Assembly: GCA_016927185.1 (NCBI GenBank)
Contig: JAFGND010000041.1
Span: 1-32,630 of the forward strand
DNA length: 32,630 nt
From: Candidatus Coatesiibacteriota bacterium
Lineage (GTDB): Bacteria > JAFGND01
Direction of reading: 5' to 3'
The notes beneath the pieces were generated by a model that did no database searches, had not been told where the DNA came from, and was given only the letters and a program-made list of their open reading frames with translations. A program made the position numbers and the translations under genes. Every line of letters starts with the position of its first letter. Positions within the stretch are counted from its first letter, which is position 1. This document shows positions 14,790-23,427 of this stretch, in pieces.

Positions 14790-17700
14790 TTATTCTATTC
14801 CAAGCTCCCTGAATACTTTTTCAACTTCCCTTATTTCTATTGACAGACCTGTCTTTTTTGCTATTTGCCTTGCCTTGTCAAGTTCAATCTTCGCAGCAGT
14901 TTTCTTGCCCTTCTTGTAATTATATCTGGCATGTTCAACTAATGCAAGCACATAATTACTATAGTAATCCTCTTTTTCAAGTATTTTCAATGCATAATTG
15001 AAATAAGGTTCTGGTGATATTCCCAATCCCATTTTCTCAGACAATACATTAGCAAAATTTCTATTTTCGTCATTTTCATTTTCTTCTATTTTAGACAGGA
15101 TTATCGCAATAGTCATATGAAAGCTGCCATCAATATGCTTGTTTTTAACTTCCTTCATCATTTCTATTAATTCCATTATTATTTTGAAAGCTTCCCTGAT
15201 TTCATTAATTTTCAAATTGGTAATAGCTATTTCAATTAAATCAAGCACATAATCCTTATTCAAACCTATCTTCCTGTTAATTTCTGCCGCTCTCTTGAAA
15301 TAGTGAATCACCTGTCTGTAATCGCTTTTATCTTTGTATATAATACCAATATTTTTGTTGGTATTCCTTACCCCTTTCAAATCATCTATTTCTTCCTTGA
15401 TTTTCAGGGATTTTATGAAATGATCTAATGCTTTTTCATATTCTGATTTATCTGTATAATAAATTCCCAGGTTATTATATAAATTTGCAAGCCCTCTTAC
15501 ATTTCCTATTTCTTCATTTATATCCAGTGCTTTGTAAAGATAATCCACTCCTTTCTTATCATCATCTTTATGAATCAAAATTGCTCCCAAGATATTGTAA
15601 AAATGAGCTAATCTGGTTTTATTTCCTAATTCTTCCATTATATCAAGTGCCTTTATTGCATTCTCATATGATTTTTCTATTTCCTGCTTCTTGAAGTAAA
15701 CAGTAGCAATATTCTCATATGCTGAACCAATATATTCCCTGATATTGTGTTTAATGCTTAAAACTAATGCCTTGTAATTGTATACTTGTGCTTTCTCGTA
15801 ATCTCTTTTTATTTCATAAATAGTTCCAATATTAATAAAAACTTGAGCCATGCCAGTAAAATCATTAAGTTTTTCTGCCAGGAGTAAAGCTGCATTGGAA
15901 TTTTCCATGGAAGCATCAAAATTAGATATTCCTGAATACAGAATACCCAATAATTTCCTGGCATTCAGCATTTTTTTCTTGTCATTCATTTTTTCAGCCA
16001 GTAACAGACTCTTTTCAGCATTTTCTATCCCTTCAAGATACTTGCCTATATTTCTTAAAACCTTTGCTTTTCCAATTAATCCTTCAAGTAATGCTACTTC
16101 ATTATCACTTGTATAAGCAATAAGCTTGTCATACAAGCTCAAGGCTTCGTCATTCTTGTAATTTTCACTTGCATAATCAGCAGCTTTCATCAAGTAATCT
16201 ATTGTCTTATCCATAACCTCAGATTTTTCAAAGTGATAAGCAATATCCTTGTAATGCTCAACCAAATTCTCTCTGTAGATAATTTCCATCACTTCAGCAG
16301 CTAATTTATGAAGCTCCCTCAACCTGCCTTTAAGTTGCATCTGATATACACTATCCCTTATGAGAGCATGCTTGAAAATATATTTAAGCTCTGTTACCTT
16401 GCTCCATATATTCTCTTTCTCTCCTTCGCATAGGTTCTTCAATACATCATGATTCTTGAGCATTTCATTTAATACATTGACTATGACTTCCATTCCCAGT
16501 ACAGATGCAGTCTTGACAGCCTCCTTTAAATCAGTTTCAAGCCTGTCTATTCTTGCTATAATTATTTCATTTATGTTTGATGGAATATCTATATCCTGCT
16601 TCCTCAGGTTATAGCTTTCATCAAGAAGATGATTTTCCTTTAGATATAATACAAGCTGTTCTATATAAAAAGGATTGCCTCCACACTGATTTTGTATGTA
16701 TTTGACTGCTCCATATTCCAGATTATCTCTGGCAATCTCAGCATTTTCAGTGAGTCTTGATATTATCAAGGCTTTTGCCATGCTTTCATCAAGACTGTCA
16801 AGTGATATGGCTTCCTCTTTTACATCATTCAATCCGAAACTGAACAGGGAGCCGTCATCATTATATCTGCATGCAGCAATTATCATGAAAGGGAAATCAT
16901 CGACATTTCTTGTAAGCACTTCAAGGATTTTTTTGGTATCATTGTCTATCCAGTGCCCATCTTCAAGCTCGATTATTACTGGCTTCAGTTTGCTTTCAGC
17001 CTTGATAAGGTTTTTTACCGTATACAGGATGTTCTCATATCTTTCCTTCGCATCAATTTTCTCGAAAAGTGAATCTTTCTCCTGTATCTCCAGCAAACCT
17101 TCCAGAAATGATTTTGTCCTTAAAAGCTCCTTCTTTATATCGAAATCCTTTGTTGCATTGAACAAGTAATCAAATCTTTCACTGAAAAGCATCCTGTTTT
17201 TTTCGTAAGTTTCATTCTCTTTCTGATTGAAATAGGAAGACAGGAAGCTGACAACCGGATTGAAGCTCTTTCTTAGAATTCCATCGCATGGCATAAACAT
17301 CCATGTATACCTGTCATCAAGTCTCTGCTTCAACTCTAAAATGAGTCTGCTCTTGCCCATCCCTGCCTGTCCATCAACATATACAATTCCACCGAATTTA
17401 TTGTCATCTATCACTTTAACGAACTCAAGAAGTTTTTTTAAATATTCTTCCCTTCCGATGAAAGTTCCTTTTGCATCAATTGTAATGCATAACTCCTTCT
17501 TGCCAGATAGCTTATAGGCAGGAATGCTTGCAACAAATCCCTTGAGCATCTTATCTTCAAGATATTCAACATAATAGCTGCTTTTTACATGGTTGTAAGT
17601 ATGCTTGTCTATATAGATTTCATAAGGTTGTGCAGCAAGAGCTAATCTTGCAGACAGGTTCACTCCCATTCCTATTATGGTATATTCGCATCTCCTCTTG

Positions 17701-18683
17701 CTCCCGATAAATCCTGCATAAACCTTTCCATAAGTAATTCCTATTCTGCATTTCAGCCCATCGATTTCAAGCAAATTCAAACTGAAATCGCATGCCCTCT
17801 CAAATATCTTTTCCCTTCCTATTGGTGCGCCGAAAACAACAAGTGCTATAATTCCCTTGTCTCCGAAATCCACCTTGTTGAAATATCCGCCATACTCAGT
17901 TGCAAGTGTTATAATACTGGAGACTATTTCTGTTATTCTGTCTGTTTCCATTATACTGATGAAGCAGCTAATTACTTCCCTGAATTCACCAGAAAATTCA
18001 GACTCCACAACTGTCTGGGGATAAAATCTCTCAAGAATACTCCTGTCATATGCTTTGTCTTCAGATTTGCATGATGGAGAGAAATCTATTTCTTCAAGAA
18101 GGAAAATTCCCTCACTCTTTTTCTCAGTCTTAAGTCTTGATGAATTTATCCAAGATAGTAATTCATCATCCAGTATTATCTCTCCGCCTGTAGCATTTTG
18201 TTCATTGAACGCACATTTGTCTATACATAAACCTTTGAAAAAATAAGAATCCTGGATATCATTTCTTATAATACCCCACTTAACTTCACCATATGAAATA
18301 CCCATTTTTATGAGAAGTTCATATGAACCGAATTTTGTATTCTGGGTAATCAATTTGCTGAGCATGCTATTTATGCTTTTTGCAGCGAACAAGGGTTGCA
18401 GGATGTTTTCTATCTTACTCTCTTCGAATACAACAGTAAAAGCATCTCCCGCAAATGTTGATACAAAACCATTGTTATCATATATCATATCAATGGAAGG
18501 CTTGAATATACTGTTTATTATGCTGCTTAAGACTTCAATCCCCTCATTTCCATATTTCATGAATTCATTTGTCATCTTCGTGAAACCGCAGATATCAATG
18601 AAAAGGGTAACAGCATTGAAATGACCTTCAGATTCACCTGACAATGTCTTTTCTATAATATAATAAGGTACAAGGTTTTTCAT
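14790..18683 (-). CDS. sAC-like class III nucleotidyl cyclase with NTPase domain and TPRs (cyclase 2)
   Basis: 1297 residues, with the same domain order and nearly the same length as the product of 4659-8555. C1 (about 22-165) keeps metal-binding D30 (LFIDICGFT) and D80 (FAGDAF). C2 (about 235-395) has lost the first Asp (CFISIMETD) but keeps K276 (GDKG), T335, N342 and R346 in YTIIGMGVNLSAR. One composite active site is expected, as in human soluble adenylyl cyclase. The NTPase domain has Walker A GQAGMGKS at 438-445 and Walker B VIIELEDGH at 569-577. TPR repeats with 40-residue spacing run from about 860 to 1190 and are more regular than those of cyclase 1. No membrane segment is seen. The ATG has no Shine-Dalgarno site. 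The radical SAM gene follows 10 nt downstream. Adenylyl specificity is inferred. Confidence 0.88.
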   Translation of the reverse strand: MKNLVPYYIIEKTLSGESEGHFNAVTLFIDICGFTKMTNEFMKYGNEGIEVLSSIINSIFKPSIDMIYDNNGFVSTFAGDAFTVVFEESKIENILQPLFAAKSINSMLSKLITQNTKFGSYELLIKMGISYGEVKWGIIRNDIQDSYFFKGLCIDKCAFNEQNATGGEIILDDELLSWINSSRLKTEKKSEGIFLLEEIDFSPSCKSEDKAYDRSILERFYPQTVVESEFSGEFREVISCFISIMETDRITEIVSSIITLATEYGGYFNKVDFGDKGIIALVVFGAPIGREKIFERACDFSLNLLEIDGLKCRIGITYGKVYAGFIGSKRRCEYTIIGMGVNLSARLALAAQPYEIYIDKHTYNHVKSSYYVEYLEDKMLKGFVASIPAYKLSGKKELCITIDAKGTFIGREEYLKKLLEFVKVIDDNKFGGIVYVDGQAGMGKSRLILELKQRLDDRYTWMFMPCDGILRKSFNPVVSFLSSYFNQKENETYEKNRMLFSERFDYLFNATKDFDIKKELLRTKSFLEGLLEIQEKDSLFEKIDAKERYENILYTVKNLIKAESKLKPVIIELEDGHWIDNDTKKILEVLTRNVDDFPFMIIAACRYNDDGSLFSFGLNDVKEEAISLDSLDESMAKALIISRLTENAEIARDNLEYGAVKYIQNQCGGNPFYIEQLVLYLKENHLLDESYNLRKQDIDIPSNINEIIIARIDRLETDLKEAVKTASVLGMEVIVNVLNEMLKNHDVLKNLCEGEKENIWSKVTELKYIFKHALIRDSVYQMQLKGRLRELHKLAAEVMEIIYRENLVEHYKDIAYHFEKSEVMDKTIDYLMKAADYASENYKNDEALSLYDKLIAYTSDNEVALLEGLIGKAKVLRNIGKYLEGIENAEKSLLLAEKMNDKKKMLNARKLLGILYSGISNFDASMENSNAALLLAEKLNDFTGMAQVFINIGTIYEIKRDYEKAQVYNYKALVLSIKHNIREYIGSAYENIATVYFKKQEIEKSYENAIKALDIMEELGNKTRLAHFYNILGAILIHKDDDKKGVDYLYKALDINEEIGNVRGLANLYNNLGIYYTDKSEYEKALDHFIKSLKIKEEIDDLKGVRNTNKNIGIIYKDKSDYRQVIHYFKRAAEINRKIGLNKDYVLDLIEIAITNLKINEIREAFKIIMELIEMMKEVKNKHIDGSFHMTIAIILSKIEENENDENRNFANVLSEKMGLGISPEPYFNYALKILEKEDYYSNYVLALVEHARYNYKKGKKTAAKIELDKARQIAKKTGLSIEIREVEKVFRELGIE

Positions 18684-18767
18684 ATAATTTAATACTTTAT
18701 CAATATGGCTTGCAGCAGAGTTGCAATTAAGAAGTCAAGCTTAAATATCGTGCCAGATTGAGAGATT

Positions 18768-18784
18768 CATACAGAATTTGTATG
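18768..18784. repeat. Small inverted repeat next to the terminator hairpin
   Basis: CATACA (18768-18773) and TGTATG (18779-18784) form a 6-bp stem with a 5-nt loop, 4 nt from the larger hairpin. The loop regions of the two share ACAGAAT. Confidence 0.35.
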
Positions 18785-18788
18785 GCAA

Positions 18789-18814
18789 ACAAGCTATTAT
18801 ACAGAATAGCTTGT
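18789..18814 (-). terminator. Perfect 10-bp hairpin downstream of the C25 protease gene
   Basis: ACAAGCTATT (18789-18798) and AATAGCTTGT (18805-18814) pair perfectly around a 6-nt loop. It lies about 22 nt after the protease stop, so termination of that message is the simplest role. A long U-run after the stem is missing. Confidence 0.5.
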
Positions 18815-18835
18815 ACTTTCAGAAACTGGAATATC

Positions 18836-21406
18836 TCATTTACCTGTTTTCAGCAATCTGCCAGTATGAACCATCCCTTCTGCCTCTATCCTGTATAAAT
18901 ATACTCCTGAAGAAAGTTTGCTAGTGTTGATCTTGATGTTCAGTTCAGGTTTCATTCTATCATAATTTCTTATAAGTCTTCCGTTTATGTCATAGATTTT
19001 CAAGTTGATATCTGTTTCCGCTTTTCTTGTAAACTGGAAGATTATCTTCTCATTACAGGGATTTGGAAAAACAGATATATTAAGAGCAAGGGGTAGTCTT
19101 CTTTTCGTTTCTGAAGTTCCGAAACCGGTTTTTTCTATATCATATCCGAAAATGTTCCAGACTCCATTTTTCCTGTCACTGAACCAGATTATCTTTATAA
19201 CATTATTACATTGTGCTAATACTGGTTCAAGATCCTGTCCTGGATCAGGCGCTATTATTTTCGGTTCTTCCCATTCAGCAGCATTTGAAGATTTCATGAA
19301 TGCGATATCCCAGCTAAGCCCATTCCTTATTGTAAAGGAAAAATAGAGCTGTTTTTCATCAGTTACAAGAAGGTATGGTGTTGCAATAAGGTTGTCAGTT
19401 TTATATACGGAATGTCCTGTCTTGAAATTATTCCCATACCATTCAGTCAGCATTATGTGATTAAAGCCATTTGTTTCTGTATGTAGCCAGCTCGCATAGA
19501 GAGAACCATTCTTGCTTGCTATCTGAGGAAATGTTGAAACACCATCTACTTCAGATTTTATTGCTTGTGGAGAAGTCCACGTTCCATTCTTGAGAAGTGA
19601 CCAGCAGATATCCCTTCTGCCATTTTCAGCTCTTACCCATACAGTAATAAAATTTCCATCCGGAGTAACGCTTACCTTTGGCATAAGATTTTCTCCACTC
19701 CCTGTTGATATTTTTATGCCGAAAGGTTCCCAGATATATCCATCAAAGCTCTGCGACCATAAATCTCCATGACCAAAATCATAATTTCTGTAAACAATTA
19801 TCATGGAACCGTTTTTTCCATAAGCAAGGGAGGTTTCCACGTCATATGTCCTTGCAGTTGTTATTCTCTTGCTGGAAGAAAAACTGTTTCCATCATTATA
19901 ACGGACATAAATATCATAGTTTTCATCTTCAGGCATGGAATCATAACCGAACCAGATTCCACCCCTGTCATCTTTGGAGCAGCTCAAGCCGCATCCATTG
20001 CCTGTTACAATAATACTATCCGGCGACCAGGATCCATCCCAGTATTTCGCAAGTCCGATATAACCATATTTCGTGTTTTCAGTTATGCCATTATAGAATA
20101 TCCATATCCTGTTGCTTGAATCTTCAGTTATTCTTACATTCCCGACTACATAATCAGAATTAGTAATTTGCTCTAGTTGAGTTTCTGATCCGTAAACCTG
20201 GAGTGGAGTATTACTGGATGGAGCTTGTGCAGTATTTATCTTTAACGAAGGATCTCCTAGCAGTGTGTTTCCGGCAACAAAATCTGTCTGTTTTGATGAA
20301 TAGGAATTCAAGTAGCGTCTGTAACTCTCTCCAAGATCATTGCCCTCACCAAGTGCCTTGTACATCTCACTATAAGTAAGAGCATAGGCTTCCCTGGTAT
20401 CTCCCAGTACTGCCACGGAATAGTCATTGCAGAAGAGATACCAGTTTCCTATGTTGTCAATCTCTGTAAATCTCACAACCATGCAGGTTTCAAGAACAAA
20501 GAAATTACAGGGAGGATTCAAGCCAACTGGTTCGAAATTCATATATGTGCCGCCTCCCGGGCTTGAATAATCATCAAGCATGAAAGAGTGGCACCATGGA
20601 TTACTGTGCACTACAAGATGAACAAATTCATATCCGTCTCTCATGTCTTTTCTGTAATTCGCTGCTGTTGTATATTTCCAGTCATTCCTTGTTACAACTG
20701 TATCATAAGCCTGTTCCATATTTTGCCTCAAGTCTATCCTGATATCCTTGAAATCAAGTGCTCGATGGGGAATGACAGAGGAATATCCTCCTGTCCTGTA
20801 AATATGGTTTTTCCTGAAATAGTTTTTGAGAATGCTTAACTCTGTGCCCCAGCTCAAGTTGGAAGCATAAAGTCTGCCTATGCATAGCTCAGGATTGCTT
20901 TTCTGGGGACATATATCAAGTTTGCCATCATTATCACTGTCTTCCCAGTTCCCATCCATATCCATGAAATAAAAATCAGCAGGATATTCCATATTTCTGT
21001 CAACATTGACATAGAAAGCAACAGGAAGATCACCTATGAAAAGTGCATACTTCAATCCGGAACTGTATCTGTCCTGGAGCTCCTTGCGTAAGTCCTGATG
21101 ATCTCCTCCCGACCAGCTTAATGTCGTAACTGAATAACCTTCATTGGTTAAATCATTTTGGAAAGTTTTCAATTCGTTTTTAAGCGCTGTTACTAAAAAA
21201 GGTGTAATGACAATCAGATATTTTGGACCATACTTCAGTTTTGACTGGAAAACTACCTCTTTTTTCAAAGGCTTATAAGGATGTGAATCTTTCCATTCCG
21301 TGTAATAAGTAGGTTTTTTTCCTGTAATATCAGAATATCCTATTACAGGATAATTTTCTGAAAAGAGGAAGTTTGGTAGCAGAAAAAAAAGCAAGAAATA
21401 TTTCAT
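18836..21406 (-). CDS. Secreted C25 (gingipain-like) cysteine protease with beta-propeller and T9SS-type C-terminal domain
   Basis: 856 residues with a signal peptide (about 1-16, ending LFS). Residues about 60-395 form a caspase-like C25 domain: GDLPVAFY, an acidic DMDGNWEDSDNDGKLD calcium-type loop near 149-164, catalytic His267 in HLVVHSNPW, catalytic Cys308 in VLETC, and the closing NTLLGDPSLKIN typical of the family. The middle, about 420-770, contains repeated beta-rich blocks with Trp and Asp/Gly turns (DSSNRIWIFYNG, DDRGGIWFGYD, KNGSMIIVYRN, PDGNFITVWVRA) that look like a sialidase-type propeller. Residues about 773-856 (FPNPCNEKI, LKIYDINGRLIR, LSSGVYLYRI) match the Por secretion tail that directs export by type IX secretion. 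Start ATG has GGAGG three bases upstream. It is likely surface-attached or released. The substrate is unknown. Confidence 0.88.
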   Translation of the reverse strand: MKYFLLFFLLPNFLFSENYPVIGYSDITGKKPTYYTEWKDSHPYKPLKKEVVFQSKLKYGPKYLIVITPFLVTALKNELKTFQNDLTNEGYSVTTLSWSGGDHQDLRKELQDRYSSGLKYALFIGDLPVAFYVNVDRNMEYPADFYFMDMDGNWEDSDNDGKLDICPQKSNPELCIGRLYASNLSWGTELSILKNYFRKNHIYRTGGYSSVIPHRALDFKDIRIDLRQNMEQAYDTVVTRNDWKYTTAANYRKDMRDGYEFVHLVVHSNPWCHSFMLDDYSSPGGGTYMNFEPVGLNPPCNFFVLETCMVVRFTEIDNIGNWYLFCNDYSVAVLGDTREAYALTYSEMYKALGEGNDLGESYRRYLNSYSSKQTDFVAGNTLLGDPSLKINTAQAPSSNTPLQVYGSETQLEQITNSDYVVGNVRITEDSSNRIWIFYNGITENTKYGYIGLAKYWDGSWSPDSIIVTGNGCGLSCSKDDRGGIWFGYDSMPEDENYDIYVRYNDGNSFSSSKRITTARTYDVETSLAYGKNGSMIIVYRNYDFGHGDLWSQSFDGYIWEPFGIKISTGSGENLMPKVSVTPDGNFITVWVRAENGRRDICWSLLKNGTWTSPQAIKSEVDGVSTFPQIASKNGSLYASWLHTETNGFNHIMLTEWYGNNFKTGHSVYKTDNLIATPYLLVTDEKQLYFSFTIRNGLSWDIAFMKSSNAAEWEEPKIIAPDPGQDLEPVLAQCNNVIKIIWFSDRKNGVWNIFGYDIEKTGFGTSETKRRLPLALNISVFPNPCNEKIIFQFTRKAETDINLKIYDINGRLIRNYDRMKPELNIKINTSKLSSGVYLYRIEAEGMVHTGRLLKTGK

Positions 21407-21757
21407 AATCCTCCATAGTTATCAATCTAATTCAATAGAGCAGTAACTCTTGAAATGTTTTGCAGGATCACTTTCACCTTTAATACATTGCATGTCAAGT
21501 TGAATATTCATTTAAATGCAGGAACCTTGTATCTATTTATTGACTTGATTGAAAAAGGAGGAATAATATAATCATGATTTATTGTGGTAACAGAATTTAA
21601 TGGAAATAGGATTTTTACTTCATATGAGTTAATCTCATGATTATTATTTGATAATGAAATGATTAATATTGATATAATTCCATAATCTATTGACAAAAAG
21701 CATGTTAAATTCCTATCCAGCAAGCACCATTTAATTGCCTTTATGAAGGAATTTTGC
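21407..21757. other. Divergent intergenic region, 351 nt
   Basis: AT-rich stretch between the minus-strand protease and the plus-strand radical SAM gene; no gene is supported. It has TTGACA on the minus strand (complement of 21493-21498), TTGACA on the plus strand (21690-21695) with TATCCA 18 nt later, and an AAAAAGGAGG site at 21553-21562 followed by an 8-codon frame (ATG 21574 to TAA 21600). The last is too short to judge. No riboswitch fold was recognised. Confidence 0.4.
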
Positions 21758-23194
21758 ATGGCGAAAAGGGAAATAAAAAAAGTTATAATAATCAATCCTT
21801 CTTCTGAAATAAAAATCACTAAAGAGGGAAGAGTGATAATGTCACTCAATATATCCTTTGAAACTCCCAGAATGCCTTTATCTATGGCTATTATGGCTGG
21901 AGGACTTGAAAATCTATGCGAAGTGAAAATCATTGATGCAGTGAATGAGGAAATCAAGAGAGAGGAACTCAAGAGGCAGGTTCATCAATTCAAACCTGAC
22001 CTGACAATAGTCAATTGCAGCACCCCGACTATTGAAGATGATATGAATGCAGTAATTGACGCACATGAAACAGGCTCTCTTACTGCAATGTTTGGTCAGC
22101 ATGTGGATGCTATAGCAGATGAAACCATGAATGAATGCGGAGAGCTTGATTTCTGCTTCAGACATGAACCTGAACTTGTTGCTAGCAAGTTCATTCAAGC
22201 ATGGAACAGTGAAGGGAGACTGGAGGATATCAAGGGATTAGCATTCAGGGACAGTTCTGGAAAACCCGTAGTCAATGAAATACATCCTTATGTTGATTTA
22301 GAAGAGCTTCCCAGACCTGCAAGACATCTTCTGAAGAATGACTTGTATAGACTTCCAGATGGAGAATTGTATACCAATCTTCTTGCAAGCAGGGGTTGTC
22401 CCTTCAATTGCCCTTTTTGCATTGCTCCTGCCTATCATGGTCTGAAGGTTAGAAGAAGGGATCCGAAATCGCTTGTGGATGAAGTAAAGAGTGTCTATAA
22501 TGAGTTTGGAATAAAGGCTTTCCTTTTCCAGTCAGATCTTTTTACTTCAAGCAGAGAATGGGTAAAAGAAGTTTGTGAAGGTCTTCTTGAAACAAAAATA
22601 AAGGGATTGCGCTGGATATGCAACAGCAGGGTGGACACTGTTGATGAAGAAACCCTGAAGCTTATGAAGAAGGCTGGCTGTTTCCTTATGGGAATAGGAA
22701 TAGAGTCAGGTAGTCCCAAACTTTTACCATCATTGGGGAAAAAAGTCACTGTTGATAAAATCAAGTGGATGATAAATGCCTGCAGGAAAATCGGAATAAG
22801 GACAAATGGGTCTTTTGTAGTAGGTTTTCCAGGGGAGACAGAGGAGACATTGAAGGAAACAGAAGAACTAGTAATGCAACTGCCTCTGGATTTCGCAGTT
22901 TTCATGTGTGCAACGCCTTTTCCTGGAACTGTTTTCTATGAGCAGCTTCATGAACCAGATTCCAGGTTCAGACTGAACAGGGAATGGAAGAAATTTTGCT
23001 ATCATGATTATACAATATTAGGTGGGCTTCCTGAAAAAACTATAAAAGACTTCAACAGGAAAATGCTCAGGAAATATTTTTTCAGCTTTCATTATCTTAT
23101 TCTCAGGCTGAGAGATTTACGGCATCCGATAAGTCTGCTGAAAACCATATTTTATGCTTTGAAAAGGCTCAAAAAACTGGAAATATCCAGATAA
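21758..23194 (+). CDS. B12-binding-type (BchE/P-methylase-like) radical SAM protein
   Basis: 478 residues from the preferred start. The N-terminal part, to about 165, looks like a cobalamin-binding-type Rossmann domain: KVIIINPSS, MPLSMAIMAGGLE, KIIDAVNEE and FGQHVDAI, but the full DxHxxG cobalamin motif is not seen, so cobalamin binding is uncertain. The radical SAM core has SRGCPFNCPFC (C214, C218, C221) and continues with ESGSPKLL and VGFPGETEET, typical of this class. The C-terminal tail is basic and helical. Relatives alter lipids, cofactors or surface polymers; no substrate can be named. The track-length frame also has ATG 21743, but AAGGA (21746-21750) lies seven bases before ATG 21758. 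The gene stands alone, followed by a 233-nt gap. Confidence 0.85.
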   Translation: MAKREIKKVIIINPSSEIKITKEGRVIMSLNISFETPRMPLSMAIMAGGLENLCEVKIIDAVNEEIKREELKRQVHQFKPDLTIVNCSTPTIEDDMNAVIDAHETGSLTAMFGQHVDAIADETMNECGELDFCFRHEPELVASKFIQAWNSEGRLEDIKGLAFRDSSGKPVVNEIHPYVDLEELPRPARHLLKNDLYRLPDGELYTNLLASRGCPFNCPFCIAPAYHGLKVRRRDPKSLVDEVKSVYNEFGIKAFLFQSDLFTSSREWVKEVCEGLLETKIKGLRWICNSRVDTVDEETLKLMKKAGCFLMGIGIESGSPKLLPSLGKKVTVDKIKWMINACRKIGIRTNGSFVVGFPGETEETLKETEELVMQLPLDFAVFMCATPFPGTVFYEQLHEPDSRFRLNREWKKFCYHDYTILGGLPEKTIKDFNRKMLRKYFFSFHYLILRLRDLRHPISLLKTIFYALKRLKKLEISR

Positions 23195-23427
23195 TTGTCT
23201 TGATAAAGGCTTGTGACAGCAAGGTAAAAAACTATCCCCCATTGATTTATGCAGACAATCTGGAAGTTGCTGCATTTACTGCTGTTTAACAATAATTCTT
23301 GAAAGCAATTTCTGAAGAATGATTGTTTATAGAAATGCTTATTCCTTGACAGAAAACTGCCTAAAAAAACGCATATTAACAATTCAATTTCGCATTAATA
23401 TAGTATATATAAGAAAGCGAGGTAATG
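23195..23427. other. Intergenic region before PEP carboxykinase
   Basis: 233 nt with no gene. TTGACA at 23346-23351 is a -35-like box; the nearest -10-like sequence, TATTAA at 23374-23379, is 22 nt away, which is too far for a standard promoter. GAGG at 23419-23422 is the ribosome site and favours ATG 23428 over ATG 23425. Confidence 0.4.

Larger units (their letters stand above)
18684..18835 (-). other. Gap between protease and cyclase 2 with two hairpins
   Basis: 152 nt without a gene, between the protease stop and the cyclase 2 start, both on the minus strand. It carries two inverted repeats near the protease end (18768-18784 and 18789-18814). A TTGACT box (complement of 18733-18738) lies 50 nt before the cyclase start and may be a -35 element, without a clear -10. 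Confidence 0.4.

Noticed and set aside
16696-17169. Plus-strand open frame of 157 codons inside cyclase 2
   Set aside because: Antisense shadow across the NTPase domain; no motif and no ribosome site.
21508-21972. Minus-strand open frame of 154 codons
   Set aside because: It lies mostly antisense to the start of the radical SAM gene, has a low-complexity Ser/Ile/Phe make-up, no ribosome site and no recognisable motif.
23341-23379. Standard sigma-70 promoter for pckG
   Set aside because: TTGACA is good but the nearest -10-like TATTAA is 22 nt away; reported only as a box in the intergenic entry.
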